Part shown: positions 44,220 through 57,388 of the stretch, piece by piece
How the letters are laid out: each line of letters starts with the position of its first letter
How positions within the stretch are numbered: the stretch's first letter is position 1
NCBI RefSeq assembly: GCF_000001735.4
Contig: NC_003071.7
Location: 17,273,443 to 17,337,442 of the forward strand
Direction of reading: 5' to 3'
Length of the DNA: 64,000 nucleotides
Source of the DNA: Arabidopsis thaliana
Lineage: Eukaryota; Streptophyta; Magnoliopsida; Brassicales; Brassicaceae
Program-made: the position numbers and the translations under genes
The notes under the pieces: model-generated
What the model saw: only the letters and a program-made list of their open reading frames with translations
The model's database searches: none
What the model was told of the DNA's origin: nothing

Positions 44220-47200
44220 ATGTCTCCTGCGGCGGTGGAGATTGGGTCTCCGGTTGAAAAAGTCTCTTCTGTTCTAAACCCTATGGAAAATTTCTCTGCA
44301 TTTTTTCCGGAGAGTGTTCACTCTCACGATCAACGAACCATGGGCTCTTCGTTCTCCTTCGGATTTGGAGCTGGTTCAGGACAAACCACGAAGACTCGAC
44401 ACAAGCCGAGGCTCGTGAAATTGAGGAAGAACGGAAGAGAGGTGAAAAAACCTTCTTTTTCCGGCGAGATCCTCTCAGGTTTCAATCCGTTTGCGCCGCC
44501 GGGTAAAGGTATTTTTTTTTGTTGCATTTGTGCCGAATTTGATTTCATTGAAGATCCGGGTTTCGATATTTTGTGAGCTGATTGGTTTAGTTTGTTTCTG
44601 TAGGTAGTCTTCATATGAACAGTGGGAATGATAGAGATGCTGGCCAATCACCTGGGGATAAATGTTTTGTCTTTGGAGCTAGTGGGAACAGTTCTGGTGC
44701 AAAATCTAGTCCAGGCAATGCCACAATAGCTTCTTTGTCTGATGAAGAGGAGTTTAGTACACCTATAGGGGACTCTGAGTTGGATTCGGAATCCATTAAA
44801 GAACATTCAAATGGAGTTAGGGGAAAGGTTGATAATGATCGGGAAAACATCAGACCGTGTAGTGAGAGCACAATTTTTGATGCCACAAATGGATTTAGGT
44901 TTGATGGTGGTGTTAACGGAAGCTGGAAAAGTGTTGAGAATCCAGATGCTGTCAAGGAGTTTTTTCGAAGACAGAATGGCATGGACAAGGCATCAGCGAG
45001 TAAATCTTGTAGCAAGTCTAACAGTGTACAATATGCTCATGGTAAAAATAGGGATGATCCTGAATTGAACCTGCTTGCTGACATGGAGAAGCTTAATATC
45101 AGTGATTCCAGAGTTCATGGTGGCAGCGACTATGAGGAAGCAAGCAAATCCAATAAGACACCTGTATTTACTTTTAGTAGCTTTGGAAAGGTTGATCCTA
45201 TATGTAAAGAAGGTGCGGCGACATCAGAGCCATACTCGTTCAGTTCCAATGGTTTTCAGCAAAGTAATAATGCGTCGGGTGAAAACCCCACTTTTCATTC
45301 CCAGACCACCTACGGAAACAACTTAACAAACACTAGCTTTGCTACAAAAACATTCTTTGATGATTTCAAAGTACCTGAATGGGATCCTTCGTTGCTTAAG
45401 GACAGTCTGTTTCCAGAAGTAGACAGAAATCCAGTACATGCGCGAAGTAATCGTTCGTCCAAGGACAAGAGATCAAAGAAAGTTAAGGAAAAAATGAAAC
45501 AGGGTGAGCCAGATCGATGCAATGGTCAAACTGCTGAGGGAATTGAGGCTCAAGAAAAACTCAATTCCCCTGGATATTGCTCACCCATGGATTATTCTCC
45601 TTATCAAGGTGACAAAACGAGCAATCAATTTCCAACAGAAACTCCCCTGGCACCATCACATTCAAGAGAACATATTGATTCCCGCTCTAGCAATGACTTT
45701 AAGGTTGCGTCAGCCAGGGATTCATCTCTCTTCACGGCAGAGGATCATGGGAGTACTTGTATTCCGAATTTTTCTTTCTCAGCGTCCACCTCTCAGGAAA
45801 CAATACGACATAAAAAGCTTCAAGCTGTAAAGAAATATAGGAGGAAAGTTAACAACAGTTTGCCGAAAAGCAATCTTAATGCCACCATGCGAAACAATCA
45901 AGAGAATCAACCTGTGAATACAGGTCAAGCCAAACAGGACTCGGGCTCCACATCGATGATGCCTGATGTCTGTGAGGTTTGGCGACTAAGGTATCATATA
46001 CTAACTCAAGAGCTTCAACATTGGCCCTTTTTGAATATTTTCTTTCTCAGAATTGAGAGATGTAATTGTTTGTATCAGGGGAAATCAAGCCTACAAAAAT
46101 GGTTATATGTCTAAAGCTGAGGAATGTTACACACATGGTATTAATTCTTCTCCGTCAAAAGATAATTCAGAATACTCTGTGAAGCCTCTTGCGCTTTGCT
46201 ATGGTAACCGCGCCGCAGCACGGATTTCTCTTGGAAGATTGAGGGAGGCTATAAGCGACTGTGAGATGGCTGCCTCACTTGATCCTAGCTACATTAAAGC
46301 GTATATGAGAGCTGCAAAGTAAGTTTAAGGCGTACCTTTCCAGAGTTGTTTGGTTATGATTCATATGAATCATATCTGTTGAATAAAGGAACATAGGTTA
46401 TGTCCAGAAATTATTGTTTCACCTCAAGTCAATTTGTCTTTTTTTTTGCTTAAGCTTTATAGCTTGAATTTAGTAAATCCCGTCTGCTAAGGTTTTAGAT
46501 ACGAATTTTCTTGCAGTGGCCAAGAAAGTCTATATCTAAGAAATAATGTTCACACTGTGTATCTAGTAAAATCAATAATTATGTTATTTATTTTTTCTTC
46601 TATGTTTGCTTTAGTTGTCATCTTGTGCTGGGGGAACTTGGATCAGCAGTGCAGTATTTTAATAAATGCATGAAATCCACCTCTAGTGTCTGCTTGGATC
46701 GACGAACTACTATAGAAGCAGCTGAAGGTTTACAACAGGCTCAAGTATGCATTCTCTTCTCAGCTTTTTTATTGTTCTACCATGGTCTAGTCAAAATTGT
46801 TTTATACTTTATCAGTTAAGATATAATTGGATGTTAATTTTGCGAACAATGTGCTGAATCAGCACATAGTTCTGTTATTGTCTTATTGAACACATTTTTA
46901 TTTTACTTACCTGCAGAGGGTAGCTGACTTTACCAGCTGTGCATCCATATTTTTGGAAAAGAGAACACCTGATGGCGCATCTGACGCATTGGTTCCAATT
47001 GCCAATGCCTTATCAATTAGTTCATGCTCAGATAAATTGCTTCAAATGAAGGCCGAGGCCCTATTTATGGTGAGTAGCCTTTCGTTTTCACTTCTCAAAA
47101 TTTAAACTTTGCTTTCAGTGGGCATGATCTTCTATGTCAATCCTGCAGATCCGACGATATAAAGAAGTTATTGAGCTTTGTGAGAATACCCTTCAGACTG

Positions 47201-49263
47201 CTGAGAGGAATTTTGTTTCAGCAGGGATTGGTGGGACGACAAATGTTAATGGATTAGGGTCTACGTATCACTCGCTAATAGTTTGGAGATGGAACAAAAT
47301 TTCCAAGTCGCACTTCTACTTGGGAAACCTTGAGAAGGCCCTTGATATATTAGAAAAGTTACAGCAAGTGGAATATACCTGCAATGAGTAAACACTTTTT
47401 CTATGTTCTGCAACAATGAATTTATTGTCATGTATGCATTATCTTCATCTGTTATCCTAACTGAAAATGTACGATTTGCTCCCCAGAAATCAGGAAGAGT
47501 GTCGTGAGTCACCAGCTTCTTTAGTGGCCACCATTTCTGAACTCTTACGTTACAAGGTATGCTCTATGTTAGAACTTAGGGATTCTTCATATTTCTATCT
47601 TTAACATCAACAGGTCTGATACAATCCTTCATTATGCTTCCTTGTTGAATAAAATATTTTTTTATGCGTTGATTACATTTGCCTAAGTTTTCTTTTGTGA
47701 TTACAGAACGCAGGTAATGAAGCTGTTCGGGACAGAAAGTATATGGAAGCAGTAGAGCAGTATACTGCTGCACTATCAAGAAATGTTGACTCACGCCCTT
47801 TTGCAGCAATTTGCTTCTGCAATCGTGCGGCTGCTAATCAGGCCCTAGTTCAAATTGCTGATGCAATTGCCGACTGTAGTCTTGCCATGGCTCTTGATGA
47901 AAACTACACAAAGGTATATCGTAATCTTTCTTTTGCTTTTAACTTGTGAACATGCTCGCATGAACCATCTGAGCTAAAACTGAATGCTTATAAACTTTTG
48001 TATTCGAATTGCTATAGGCAGGTGCAGTAAGATTCGTTTGTGAAATACCCATCTTCCGAAAACAATATTTTCCTCTAGTCATAAATAAGAAAATATTATA
48101 AATCTTTCAAGTTCTCAAATAAGAACACTCCTGCTTAGCCGTATAGAGCTTCTTCCAAGAATTTTCTCACATTTGAGATGGATAGTCCATTTTCTTGAAA
48201 TGTGGCAAGGACTGAAGCAGCATGTAACCATCACTTTCTAAGAATGAGGTTTCATTAAAAAAATCAACATGACTCATGCTTCCATTTTCAGGCAGTTTCC
48301 AGGAGAGCCACATTACATGAGATGATCAGAGACTATGATCAAGCAGCTAGTGATCTCCAGAGACTTATCAGCATTCTCGTAAAGCAAAGTGATAAAACAA
48401 AAACGCCAGAGACATCTGTCGATCGTGCAAGTAGCAGGAAAGAACTAAAGCAGGCCCGTCAACGGTTGTCTGTGATGGAAGAAAAATCTAAAGAGGGAAT
48501 TCATCTGGATTTCTTCCTAATCATGTATGCTCACTTTTGACAAAGTCAATTATCACATTCATATTATTGGAGACCTGGTTATCATTTATTTTATACATAT
48601 ATTCAGTATAATTGTATGCTCATATTGAGGCTATCTTCTGTTCTCGTTTTGCTAATTTGCAGGGGAGTGAAGACATCTGACTCTGCTGCTGATATCAAAA
48701 AGGCATACCGCAAAGCAGCTCTTAGACATCACCCAGACAAAGTAATCTGTGTTTTACTTACTGATAATGATCCAAATCATTATTTTCAATCAGCTGATGT
48801 GTTCTCTTTGATGTGTGTGGACTCAGGCTGCACAGATTCTTGTCAGAAGCGAAAGTGAAGGACCATGGTTGAAGGAGATATTAGAAGAGGTTCACAAGGG
48901 TGCAGATAGGCTCTTCAAAATGATTGGAGAGGCATATTCAGTTCTTTCTGACCCAACTAAGGTTTGGTTTCTCGCCTATTATGCTGTTAAACCTTAAAAT
49001 GCGATTCATGTTTGTCCCCTATGAACACTTACTAGGAATAGAACATCCTAGGACCTGCCGCACAGAAATGGTTACTGATCAGGTTTTTGTTGTAACAGAG
49101 GTCGGATTATGAACTTGAGGAAGAAATTAGAAAAGCCAGGGCATCTAGAGAAAGCTACAGGAGCAGAAAGGCTGCAGAAGCAAGTAGCCCTCCATATCAG
49201 ACAAGCAGGCGATACTGGAAGGACAGTTGGAGGACAAACCAAAACACGCCTTCTTGGTGGTAG
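44220..49263 (+). CDS. TPR15: TPR and DnaJ-domain co-chaperone
   Basis: Twelve exons join in phase to 1108 residues: 44220-44508, 44604-45990, 46079-46318, 46615-46744, 46917-47069, 47149-47387, 47487-47556, 47707-47913, 48292-48524, 48663-48741, 48827-48961, 49099-49263. The first about 560 residues are low-complexity and Ser/Asn-rich, beginning MSPAAVEIGSP. TPR repeats follow (RGNQAYKNGYMSKAEECYTH, LALCYGNRAAARISLGRLRE; a second cluster near GNEAVRDRKYMEAVEQYTAA). A J-domain close to the C-terminus has YRKAALRHHPDK with the HPD that stimulates Hsp70 ATPase, then AYSVLSDPTKR. The tail is basic. This layout matches the DNAJC7/TPR15 type, linking Hsp70/Hsp90 clients. From memory this is AT2G41520. 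A cryptic acceptor at 46050 would frameshift; the one at 46078 keeps frame. Confidence 0.93.
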
Positions 49264-50213
49264 AAGGCTAAAATTCTTGGTGGCGTAGCAAAAGGAACGC
49301 AGTACTTTTTGTGGCATAAGCAAAAGGGATCCACTGGGTTCCTCCCAGGTGTTATTCCAGAGGTTGTGAAGTGTAAAGGTCCGCTACACATCAATACAGC
49401 AAATGATACCAGCTTACATTGTTTGCTTCAATGGTGAAAAGGGGAATTACTGCGAGGCTGTGACCCAACTACACAGTAACTGAAAAAAAGTTTGTTTGCT
49501 TTTACTGACTATAGTGTTTGTAAGTTGTAATACATTCAAAAGATCAAATAAATGAGAAACCTGAATTGGTCTGAACATATTACTATAATCTATCGTAAAG
49601 GTGCTTGTCATGCCTAATTTTGTTATTAACATGCCAAGTTTCATCATGCAGCCACTTTCAAGCAGAAAAAGGAAAAAATGTTAAGGATGCTCTACCTCTT
49701 CATACTATTTCATCTTATTTGGACCCCCATGAAAGTCATAATTTGACAAACACACAGAAAAGGAACTCAATAATAATTAAGATTAGTGCTGTTGCTGAAT
49801 GACCTTAATGAATTCTTTCAATTTGAAGCCTTCTTCTTTTGTCGAATAGTACAATTTATTCGTCCCCACACTTTTATGTCTTACCATACTAACAAATCAA
49901 AACGCTCTTTCATGCCGACAGTCCTTTATCTGAGTCTTCATGTGGTCCAAAATTGGCCCTTTTTTTGGCCTACTAAGACTGGTCAAGGAGACACTATCTT
50001 TGTATTTAAAAGACTCTTGCCTTATACATTATGTGTTCTCGTGTCTCGTTGAATGAGGTATGATATGAAGCAAAGATGATTTTCTTATTATTATCGTAGA
50101 CAAAAGAGCACACAGGGGAGTTATTGAACATAAAACATTACAAGTCCACTTGCTTTATTGAGATACTAATACTTGGACAAACCCAAAGCCGGTTTCCAAG
50201 CAGATGAAGTGAG
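49264..50213. other. Convergent intergenic region
   Basis: This lies between the TPR/DnaJ stop and the SFGH stop on the other strand, so it holds two 3' UTRs. Open frames on both strands are short and unlike any family I know. Nothing else stands out. Confidence 0.5.
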
Positions 50214-51988
50214 CTATAGCTCAAGGGCTTGAGCATGGTGACTAATGTGGTCTTCGATGAAGGTGGCAATGAAATAGTAGGAGTGGTCGTATCCTGGATG
50301 GAGGCGCAATAAGAGCGGTGCATTCACTTTCTTGCACGCCTCCTCAAACTTGCTGGGCAATAACTGATCAGGGTAGAACTGGTCGTTTTCTCCCTATATA
50401 TAGGTAGAAGCAAAGATGGTTCAGGCTCCACGTAAAGGAAGACAGATAAACCAGCAAAAACACATGGTAAAAGGGGTTTTACCTGATCAATTAGAATTGT
50501 TGCAGAAAGATTGTTGTACTTTGAAATAAGACAAGTGGCATCGTATTCCTGAAGATTTACAAAAGGAACAATGCATCAAATTTGGGGAAAAGGAACTATG
50601 ATAATGGTTTTAGTTTGGGTTGGTTTTACCTCCCAAGCAGCTTTGTTGTCACCTAGATAATTGGTGAATGCCTTCTGTCCCCATGCACAATTTATGGGAT
50701 TCGTGATTGGTGCAAACGCAGATACAGACTGAACATGTTACACAGATGAAGTGGTTAAATTAAAAGAATGATATAGGAGTAACAAGTATTTGGTTCAAGC
50801 ACATTATCCACCATGAAAGACAATCTATCTTTAGATTTGAGATTCCACGTTTCAAGCATCTAACTCACATTGCATTGCCACAAGAAAACTCTTTGAAATG
50901 AATACCTTGTATTTATCGAGGTTCCTCAGGTATATAGTAAGAGCTCCATGTCCACCCATGGAGTGTCCAGATATAGATGCTTTTGTTGTGTCAAGCTGGG
51001 AAAAGTTTTCACTCAGGAGTTTTGGCAACTCTTTGACAACATAGTCATACATACGCCAGTTCTTCCACTTTTCCTGAGTAGCATTGAGGTAGAATCCGGC
51101 TCCTAGTCGAAATCAAACAGGAAAGAAAGAATATTTTATCACCCTTGATCATTAACTGAATACTTAAAGACCAGACCAATAGGTCCAAAGCTACAAAAAG
51201 AAGTGTGTGAAATGCAAACCAGAAGCATGTAACGTTGCATACCTACACCAAAGTCGTAACTGTCTGCCTCCCCTTCAACATTTAGTCCTCCTACAATATC
51301 AAAACCATCACAGAGTGTTAAAAATACACATCAAGGGAAGATGATAAATCAAAAAAATGAAAATAGTGTTGGCTCACTTGGAGAAGTGTCTGGAGCAACA
51401 AGAGCAATGCCGTGAGTAGAAGCAGCACGTTGAGCTCCTGATTTGATAATGAAGTTCTCGTCCGTGCAGGTGAGGCCAGAAAGCCAGTAAAGCACCTGTC
51501 AATCAACAACATGGAGAATCATTCATCCAAAAATCCAATCAGTTGTTTTGGCATCACAACGAAATCAAGGCAATAAAAAATCCAAAAACAATCATGCAAA
51601 ACTTAAAGTTTTCGTCTTTAGAACAATATGGGAGAAACCCACAAATATCAGTAATACTTGGTTCAAACTAGAGACATGAAATCAGATGAGTGAAGATAAG
51701 AGTGAAAATTTGAGAAAAGTCACAAAAGAGCCCTTTTTTACTGTAGAAACAATCAAATCTCTACCTCAGAACATGAATCGTGAAAACTACAACAAGAAAT
51801 TTAGATCAAAGTAATGAAGAAGAAGGAATATCATTGCATACAGGAGATTTATGGGAAGAAGAAGCAGAAGGAGGGAAGTAGATGGAAAAGGTCATGGAAC
51901 ATCCAAGTGTCTCACTGAAGTGTTTGTATCTTTTGTTGTAGCCATCGAACATCTTCGTGCTCCCGATCTCGCTTAGTCCACTCGCCAT
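50214..51988 (-). CDS. SFGH: S-formylglutathione hydrolase
   Basis: Seven exons join in phase to 284 residues, in transcription order: 51988-51842, 51495-51378, 51290-51243, 51102-50906, 50728-50630, 50548-50483, 50393-50214. The protein is an alpha/beta hydrolase of the esterase D family. The nucleophile is Ser152 in [14 protein letters not shown], the catalytic His is in [19 protein letters not shown], and the oxyanion region is [15 protein letters not shown]. It releases formate from S-formylglutathione in cytosolic formaldehyde detoxification. The length equals the Arabidopsis enzyme (AT2G41530) from memory. No targeting sequence precedes [12 protein letters not shown]. Confidence 0.95.
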
Positions 51989-53358
51989 TATCACTCTCTC
52001 TATCTCACTCACTATCTCTGTGATTGCAAAGTCTAGAAGAAACAACAGATGCAGGCTGCAGCGAAGACGAAGAAGAAGAAGAAATGATCGAATGAGAGAG
52101 GTCTATCGGTTTCTACAGTGGATCCGAGAGAGCCCATAGAAATAATTCAACAACATATCTCCTTAAAACTTCTGGCCCAACTAAAAGGTCTTGAAAGGCC
52201 GATTTGAGTATCTTAATGTAATAATCAAATCCGGTTTATTATAGTGACATGAACATCTTTAATGTAAAAATCAACTTCATTAGTACAAAGTGTGTCTTTG
52301 TTAGGTGATCAAATCATTTATATATACATGACACATCAGAAGATAACGCATAGATTTTTATTTGCGGCGGACCCATTTATTGATTAATTTGTATATCTAT
52401 TTGTTTTGTTTTCGGTGTATAATAAATGCCGGTATAACTAAAAAACCATTTCATAAATGTTGTTCAGATTGAGAAACCAAAAAAAATGGAGGTGATGAAG
52501 AAGACTGGTACCAAAAAAAGATGGAGTAATTTTTTCATGTGCCATTAATGAATGTATCCGAAGTTAGGCACCTTCCCTTAAATATCCCCATAACCAAAAT
52601 ATAATGTTACAAAAAAGTCTCTCCCTTTCCCCAACTGTACCCATCAATGCCTATGTCCATTCCTCTCCCTTGCACATAAGCTTTGCTCTGTCTATTTAAT
52701 TTAACTCTTCTTCTGCATGAAAGTTTTATGCTTTCGATGATTCCCAAAATCTTTCTCATGCGTTTTTTACTTTCTTGATTTGGCAATCCTCATGAGCTGA
52801 TTTTGATTTCTTCTTTATGGTTGCCGACACGAAAGGTTTGTTGTTCTTGACTTGTGTTTTTATTTTATTGGACAGTCTTCTTTTGGTAGATGAACAACTC
52901 AAAGACGGAGCTAACAAAGTTGTTTTTTTGATATTCCATTAATTTTCCTTTATTTTATTCCTTAATCTTTCTTTGATTTTTCTCTGCATTGTGTCATGTT
53001 TTGTGGCATTACTATTTAAAGGAATTTTTTGGTATCTATGCATTAATGTCTGATTTCTTACATGACAGAAGAAGCTAGGACACAAAACAACTCAAATTTT
53101 GTTTGGTGAGAAAAATCAACCAAGAAAATATTGATTCTTTTGGAGCAAGGAGTTGGTTTGATTGGTAATGCTCAAGTTGGTCTCTCTTTTTTCTTTTCAA
53201 ATCCAACTTGATTTCTTTGTTCTATATGATCCAAACCCATGTAGTATAAATCTGTAGTGGATTACATAACCACCAGAAAAAATCATTTCTAGTCATTGTT
53301 CATTATTGTCTTTGGTTTGTTTGAACTTTCTTGTGTGTGTGGACCATAAGAAGAAGGA
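51989..53358. other. Divergent promoter region between SFGH and GPDHc1
   Basis: The SFGH side has a GGCCCA word at about 52172 (site II type). The GPDHc1 side (52680-53358) looks like a long leader: a donor at 52835 (GAAAG|GTTTG) and an acceptor at 53068 (ATGACAG|AAG) could remove a 233-base intron. A short upstream frame starts at 52817. No other exon is evident. Confidence 0.5.
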
Positions 53359-55212
53359 ATGGTGGGAAGCATTGAGGCAAAGAGTCTGCAATCAAACGGG
53401 TCTGTTCATCATATTGGTCTTAATTTGGAGGAGAAACTTGATGAATTTCGTCGTCTTTTGGGGAAATCAGAAAAAGATCCGTTAAGGATTGTAAGTGTTG
53501 GTGCTGGTGCTTGGGGAAGTGTTTTTGCAGCACTTCTTCAAGAAAGCTATGGAGGTTTCAGGGATAAGTTTCAGATCAGGATATGGAGAAGAGCTGGGAG
53601 AGCTGTTGATAGAGAAACTGCAGAACATTTGTTTGAAGTGATCAATTCAAGGGAAGATATCTTGAGGAGATTGATAAGACGCTGTGCTTATCTGAAATAT
53701 GTCGAGGCAAGGCTTGGTGATAGGACACTCTATGCTGATGAGATATTGAAAGACGGGTTTTGTCTTAACATGGTTGATACGCCGCTTTGTCCTCTTAAGG
53801 TTGTGACAAATCTGCAAGAAGCTGTGTGGGATGCTGATATTGTTGTTAATGGATTGCCTTCAACTGAAACACGTGAAGTGTTTGAAGAGATTAGTAAGTA
53901 TTGGAAAGAGAGAATAACGGTTCCGATTATTATCTCTCTGTCAAAGGGTATTGAAACTGCTCTTGAACCAGTTCCACATATCATAACTCCAACAAAGATG
54001 ATTCATCAAGCAAGTAAGCTTTTTCTTCTTCCTTTTGCTCCTTTTATATTGAGTCTATTGACACAATCTTGCTTAGTTTTCTTGAATTGGTTCTTACTTT
54101 GGTGTTTGTGGTAGCTGGTGTGCCGATTGACAATGTCCTGTATCTTGGTGGACCAAACATTGCTGCTGAAATTTACAACAAGGAATATGCCAATGCTAGA
54201 ATCTGTGGAGCTGCTAAATGGAGGAAGCCACTAGCTAAGTTCTTAAGACAACCTCATTTCATTGTTTGGGACAATAGTGATCTTGTGACACATGAAGTAA
54301 TGGGAGGTCTCAAGAATGTCTACGCCATTGGAGCTGGTAAGTTTCTGTATGTAGACACGGATTTGAGTGATAATTATCAAGTTTTCACACTTTGATCCTT
54401 CTTGTTGTGTTCAGGTATGGTAGCGGCGCTCACTAACGAGAGCGCTACAAGCAAGTCGGTGTATTTTGCTCATTGTACATCTGAGATGATATTTATAACT
54501 CATTTACTAGCAGAAGAGCCTGAGAAACTTGCAGGGCCTTTGCTAGCTGACACTTATGTGACCTTATTAAAAGGACGTAATGCATGGTACGGTCAAATGC
54601 TGGCAAAGGGTGAAATAAATAGAGACATGGGTGATAGCATAAGCGGCAAGGGAATGATTCAGGTACTTAATCTGTTAGAACAAAGCCTTGAAAGAAGTTT
54701 GAAATGTTTTGGTATCTGTTTTGCTTATGAGGATGTGGGATTTTTGTTGAATAGGGTGTTTCTGCAGTGGGAGCATTTTACCAATTGCTTAGTCAATCAA
54801 GCTTAAGTATATTGCCCTCTGAAGAGAAGAAACCTGTAGCTCCGGTCGAATCATGTCCTATTTTAAAGACACTTTACAAGATACTCATCACAAGGTAGAT
54901 AATATGAAGTCTGAAAAGTTTATACTTCTCCAAAAAATATTGAACTTTGCTCAGTCAGATTTGGTGTGACATGATGGGAAGTTAGATATCTAGTTTTCAA
55001 GAATGTCTTGGGACTTTGTGAGACATCAAATCACTTGAAACTTGCTTCTTCTATTATCTAATAAAATTGTTGTTGTTCTATTTTGCAGAGAACAATCAAC
55101 TCAGGCCATTCTGCAAGCATTAAGGGATGAGACATTGAACGATCCCAGAGACCGTATTGAGATTGCACAGAGCCATGCATTCTACAGGCCTTCCCTTCTT
55201 GGTCAGCCTTGA
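53359..55212 (+). CDS. GPDHC1: Cytosolic NAD-dependent glycerol-3-phosphate dehydrogenase
   Basis: Five exons join in phase to 462 residues: 53359-54013, 54115-54336, 54415-54662, 54755-54894, 55089-55212. The Rossmann fold carries [16 protein letters not shown] (GxGxWG type) near residue 47, and the catalytic region [17 protein letters not shown] and GRNAWYGQ follows. Residues about 75-120 are an insertion relative to bacterial GpsA. It interconverts dihydroxyacetone phosphate and glycerol-3-phosphate using NADH, feeding the glycerol-3-phosphate shuttle and redox balance in the cytosol. The length matches Arabidopsis GPDHc1 (AT2G41540) from memory. The 1.4 kb upstream is shared divergently with SFGH. 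Confidence 0.94.
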
Positions 55213-55643
55213 TTAGTCAGTCATGGCTTTTATAAGAGATTCAACATAAATTACTTCTGCAAGCTGCAGATGCTTCATTCAAAACATTATAGCTTTAATG
55301 GGAAGGGGTAGTTTCACATCTGTCATAACTTAAAATGGATTCTTGTTAAGTCTCTGAGTCAATGCAATCTTTGTACTGTATCATTTTCTTTATGATCAAT
55401 GAGAGCTTTATTTGCTCCAACAATTTTAGTAAAAGAAAGAAAACACAGATTTTAGTTACTAAGCAAATATCAACTTCATTATCTCAATAAGCATTCTACT
55501 TTAGACTAATTTGAAACGCTGCACTCTAAAGCCAAGCAACCTCCGTATGATTACTCAAGCTAGTGGTTGTACCATAGAGACAAAGAAACAAAAGAGAAGG
55601 ACTGTTGTGTAAGGCCTAATGTTAACTATACCACTGAGATCGG
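55213..55643. other. Convergent 3' UTR region
   Basis: This lies between the GPDHc1 stop and the stop of the Rho-N protein on the minus strand. It contains polyadenylation-like AATGAGAGC and AATAAGC words but nothing coding. Confidence 0.5.
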
Positions 55644-57388
55644 TTATGACTCCATTCTCTGCTTTGTACAATCGGCTAACTGGGGGTTTAGTTGATTGGT
55701 TATCCGTTGAAGCAGATCTTCTTTCTTGAGCTTATAGTAATGTTGTACTTTCAGATCCTTCGCTATGCTTCTTAATTCCTTGCCTGTCTTCTTCTTCAAC
55801 TCACTTATGGATAATGATATCAATGAGCCACTTACATTTTTTCCACCTCTCTGGATTTTTCCGTCCATGGAAGAATCCAACAACGAATCTGCATGCTGTG
55901 TGGGAACACTCGAACCCCTGATGATCTTTGGTGTCGACTGGGTTGAGTTTTTAACTGGATCAATATTAATCTCACCAGCTCCACCTTGTACTTTCTGCTT
56001 GATGTTTCTGATAAAACTTGTGTTCGCGCCTTTATTGTCACTGCTATTAGACTGTCTCTGTCTCTTCTTTATAAGGACTGACCCAGGATTCTTGCTCTCT
56101 GCCTTTTTTCTTGCCTCGGTAAGCAAGCTTATGATCAGCTCGTCTTTAACTACAGTCTTCACCACAGCTTCAGGATGTGATTTTTTGCTTCTCTCACCAC
56201 ATGGGATATCTCTGCCTTTGTCCGGTTCATCACACATTTCTAAGAGAGACTCTGTGGTAAAAGGTTCCGAAACAGTTACAATGTCTTGCAAGCTATCGTT
56301 TTGCTGGTGATCCTTCAATATATCTCCATCTTCGTCTGTAGTATTTGCCTTCTCCCGGGTCTCTAAATGCAATGGTCTCAGTGTGGAACCTCCAATACTC
56401 TCACGGCTTATAGCAGATGAAGATTTGTTCTCGAGGGCTTGCTTTATAGGATCAAAGACTTGGTCAGTAACCAAGGATGAACAAGAATGTTCTTCAGCTT
56501 CGTCAATCTTGCTTTCCAACACAGGGCTAGAAGAGGTATCTGCATCTTCTGCAACCTATCATAAAAAAAACACAAAGTTCCATGATACAAGATTCCCATG
56601 GATGCATGACAAAGGATTAAGAAAACTCGACAGACCTCAACTGTTAGTGGATCATTAGCTGCTGTCTCATGAGGCATCAATCTTGTTTCAGGCTCTATAT
56701 CTTCAGTGTCGTCGTTACTAGAATCTCTGATCTGAACAGTTTGAGCAGTCTGAGCATCGCTGATACTAGAAGTGTTTTCGTCGTCATCAAGAGCCAGTTT
56801 AGCAGAACTAGTATCAGAATCTGGAAGAGTAGTACTGAGAGTCTTATCCTGTAGAAGACATAACAAGTTACTCCTAGTCAAAATCTGTAGTGAATACAAA
56901 ATCAAAATCAAATATTTCTTAAAGTCTCTTACAGAATCAGAAGAGTCTATCTCATGCAAGTCACCACCACTCCCAGAGGAAGCCGTATCATTTTGAGCCG
57001 ATACTGAAACTGAAACCCTCTCAAGCTCAGCAATTTCAGTAACTTGCCTCTTCTTCTCTGTCAATATCCTCCAAACTAGCTCACAATACTTTTCGTTCTG
57101 GAAATTTTCTTCGAGCACATCTAAAAAAAGCAACAAACGATTGTTCTCAAAAGAGAATCATAACAACAATTAAACCAAAATCCAGTGTATACCTGTTCTG
57201 AAATCGAACCAAAATTCACAACGACGTACGGTCTGTTTACGAAAGGTATCGTCTTGCACAACTACAAAAACTAAAAGAACACAAACTTTGCATCATCAAG
57301 ACCAAAAAAAAAAAAAACAGTAGATACCATAATTGATCCAACCAGATTTACCTCGTGGCGGACCCCAGAGATCATCATCATCATCCAT
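55644..57388 (-). CDS. Rho-N (SAP-like) domain protein
   Basis: Five exons join in phase to 472 residues, in transcription order: 57388-57352, 57261-57193, 57120-56933, 56848-56636, 56555-55644. The start MDDDDDLWGPPRG is acidic. The middle 300 residues are acidic and Ser-rich, probably disordered. Basic NLS-like blocks occur (IKKRQRQ; GERSKKSHPE). The last 45 residues form a Rho-N/SAP-type fold: LSISELKKKTGKELRSIAKD then YYKLKKEDLLQRI, a motif that binds nucleic acid in transcription terminator Rho and in plastid/nuclear proteins. I recall AT2G41550 annotated as a Rho termination factor-like protein. A nuclear location is likely; partners unknown. Confidence 0.85.

Noticed and set aside
46050..46078. 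Alternative acceptor CTTTCTCAG for exon 3 of the TPR/DnaJ gene
   Set aside because: Using it puts the TPR sequence out of frame and stops after about 20 codons. The acceptor at 46078 gives AGG GGA AAT CAA and continues the repeat.
55765..56310. Plus-strand open frame of 181 codons
   Set aside because: It is exactly antisense to the last exon of the Rho-N protein (55644-56555), whose codons, splice phase and C-terminal domain are convincing. The reverse frame is a shadow.
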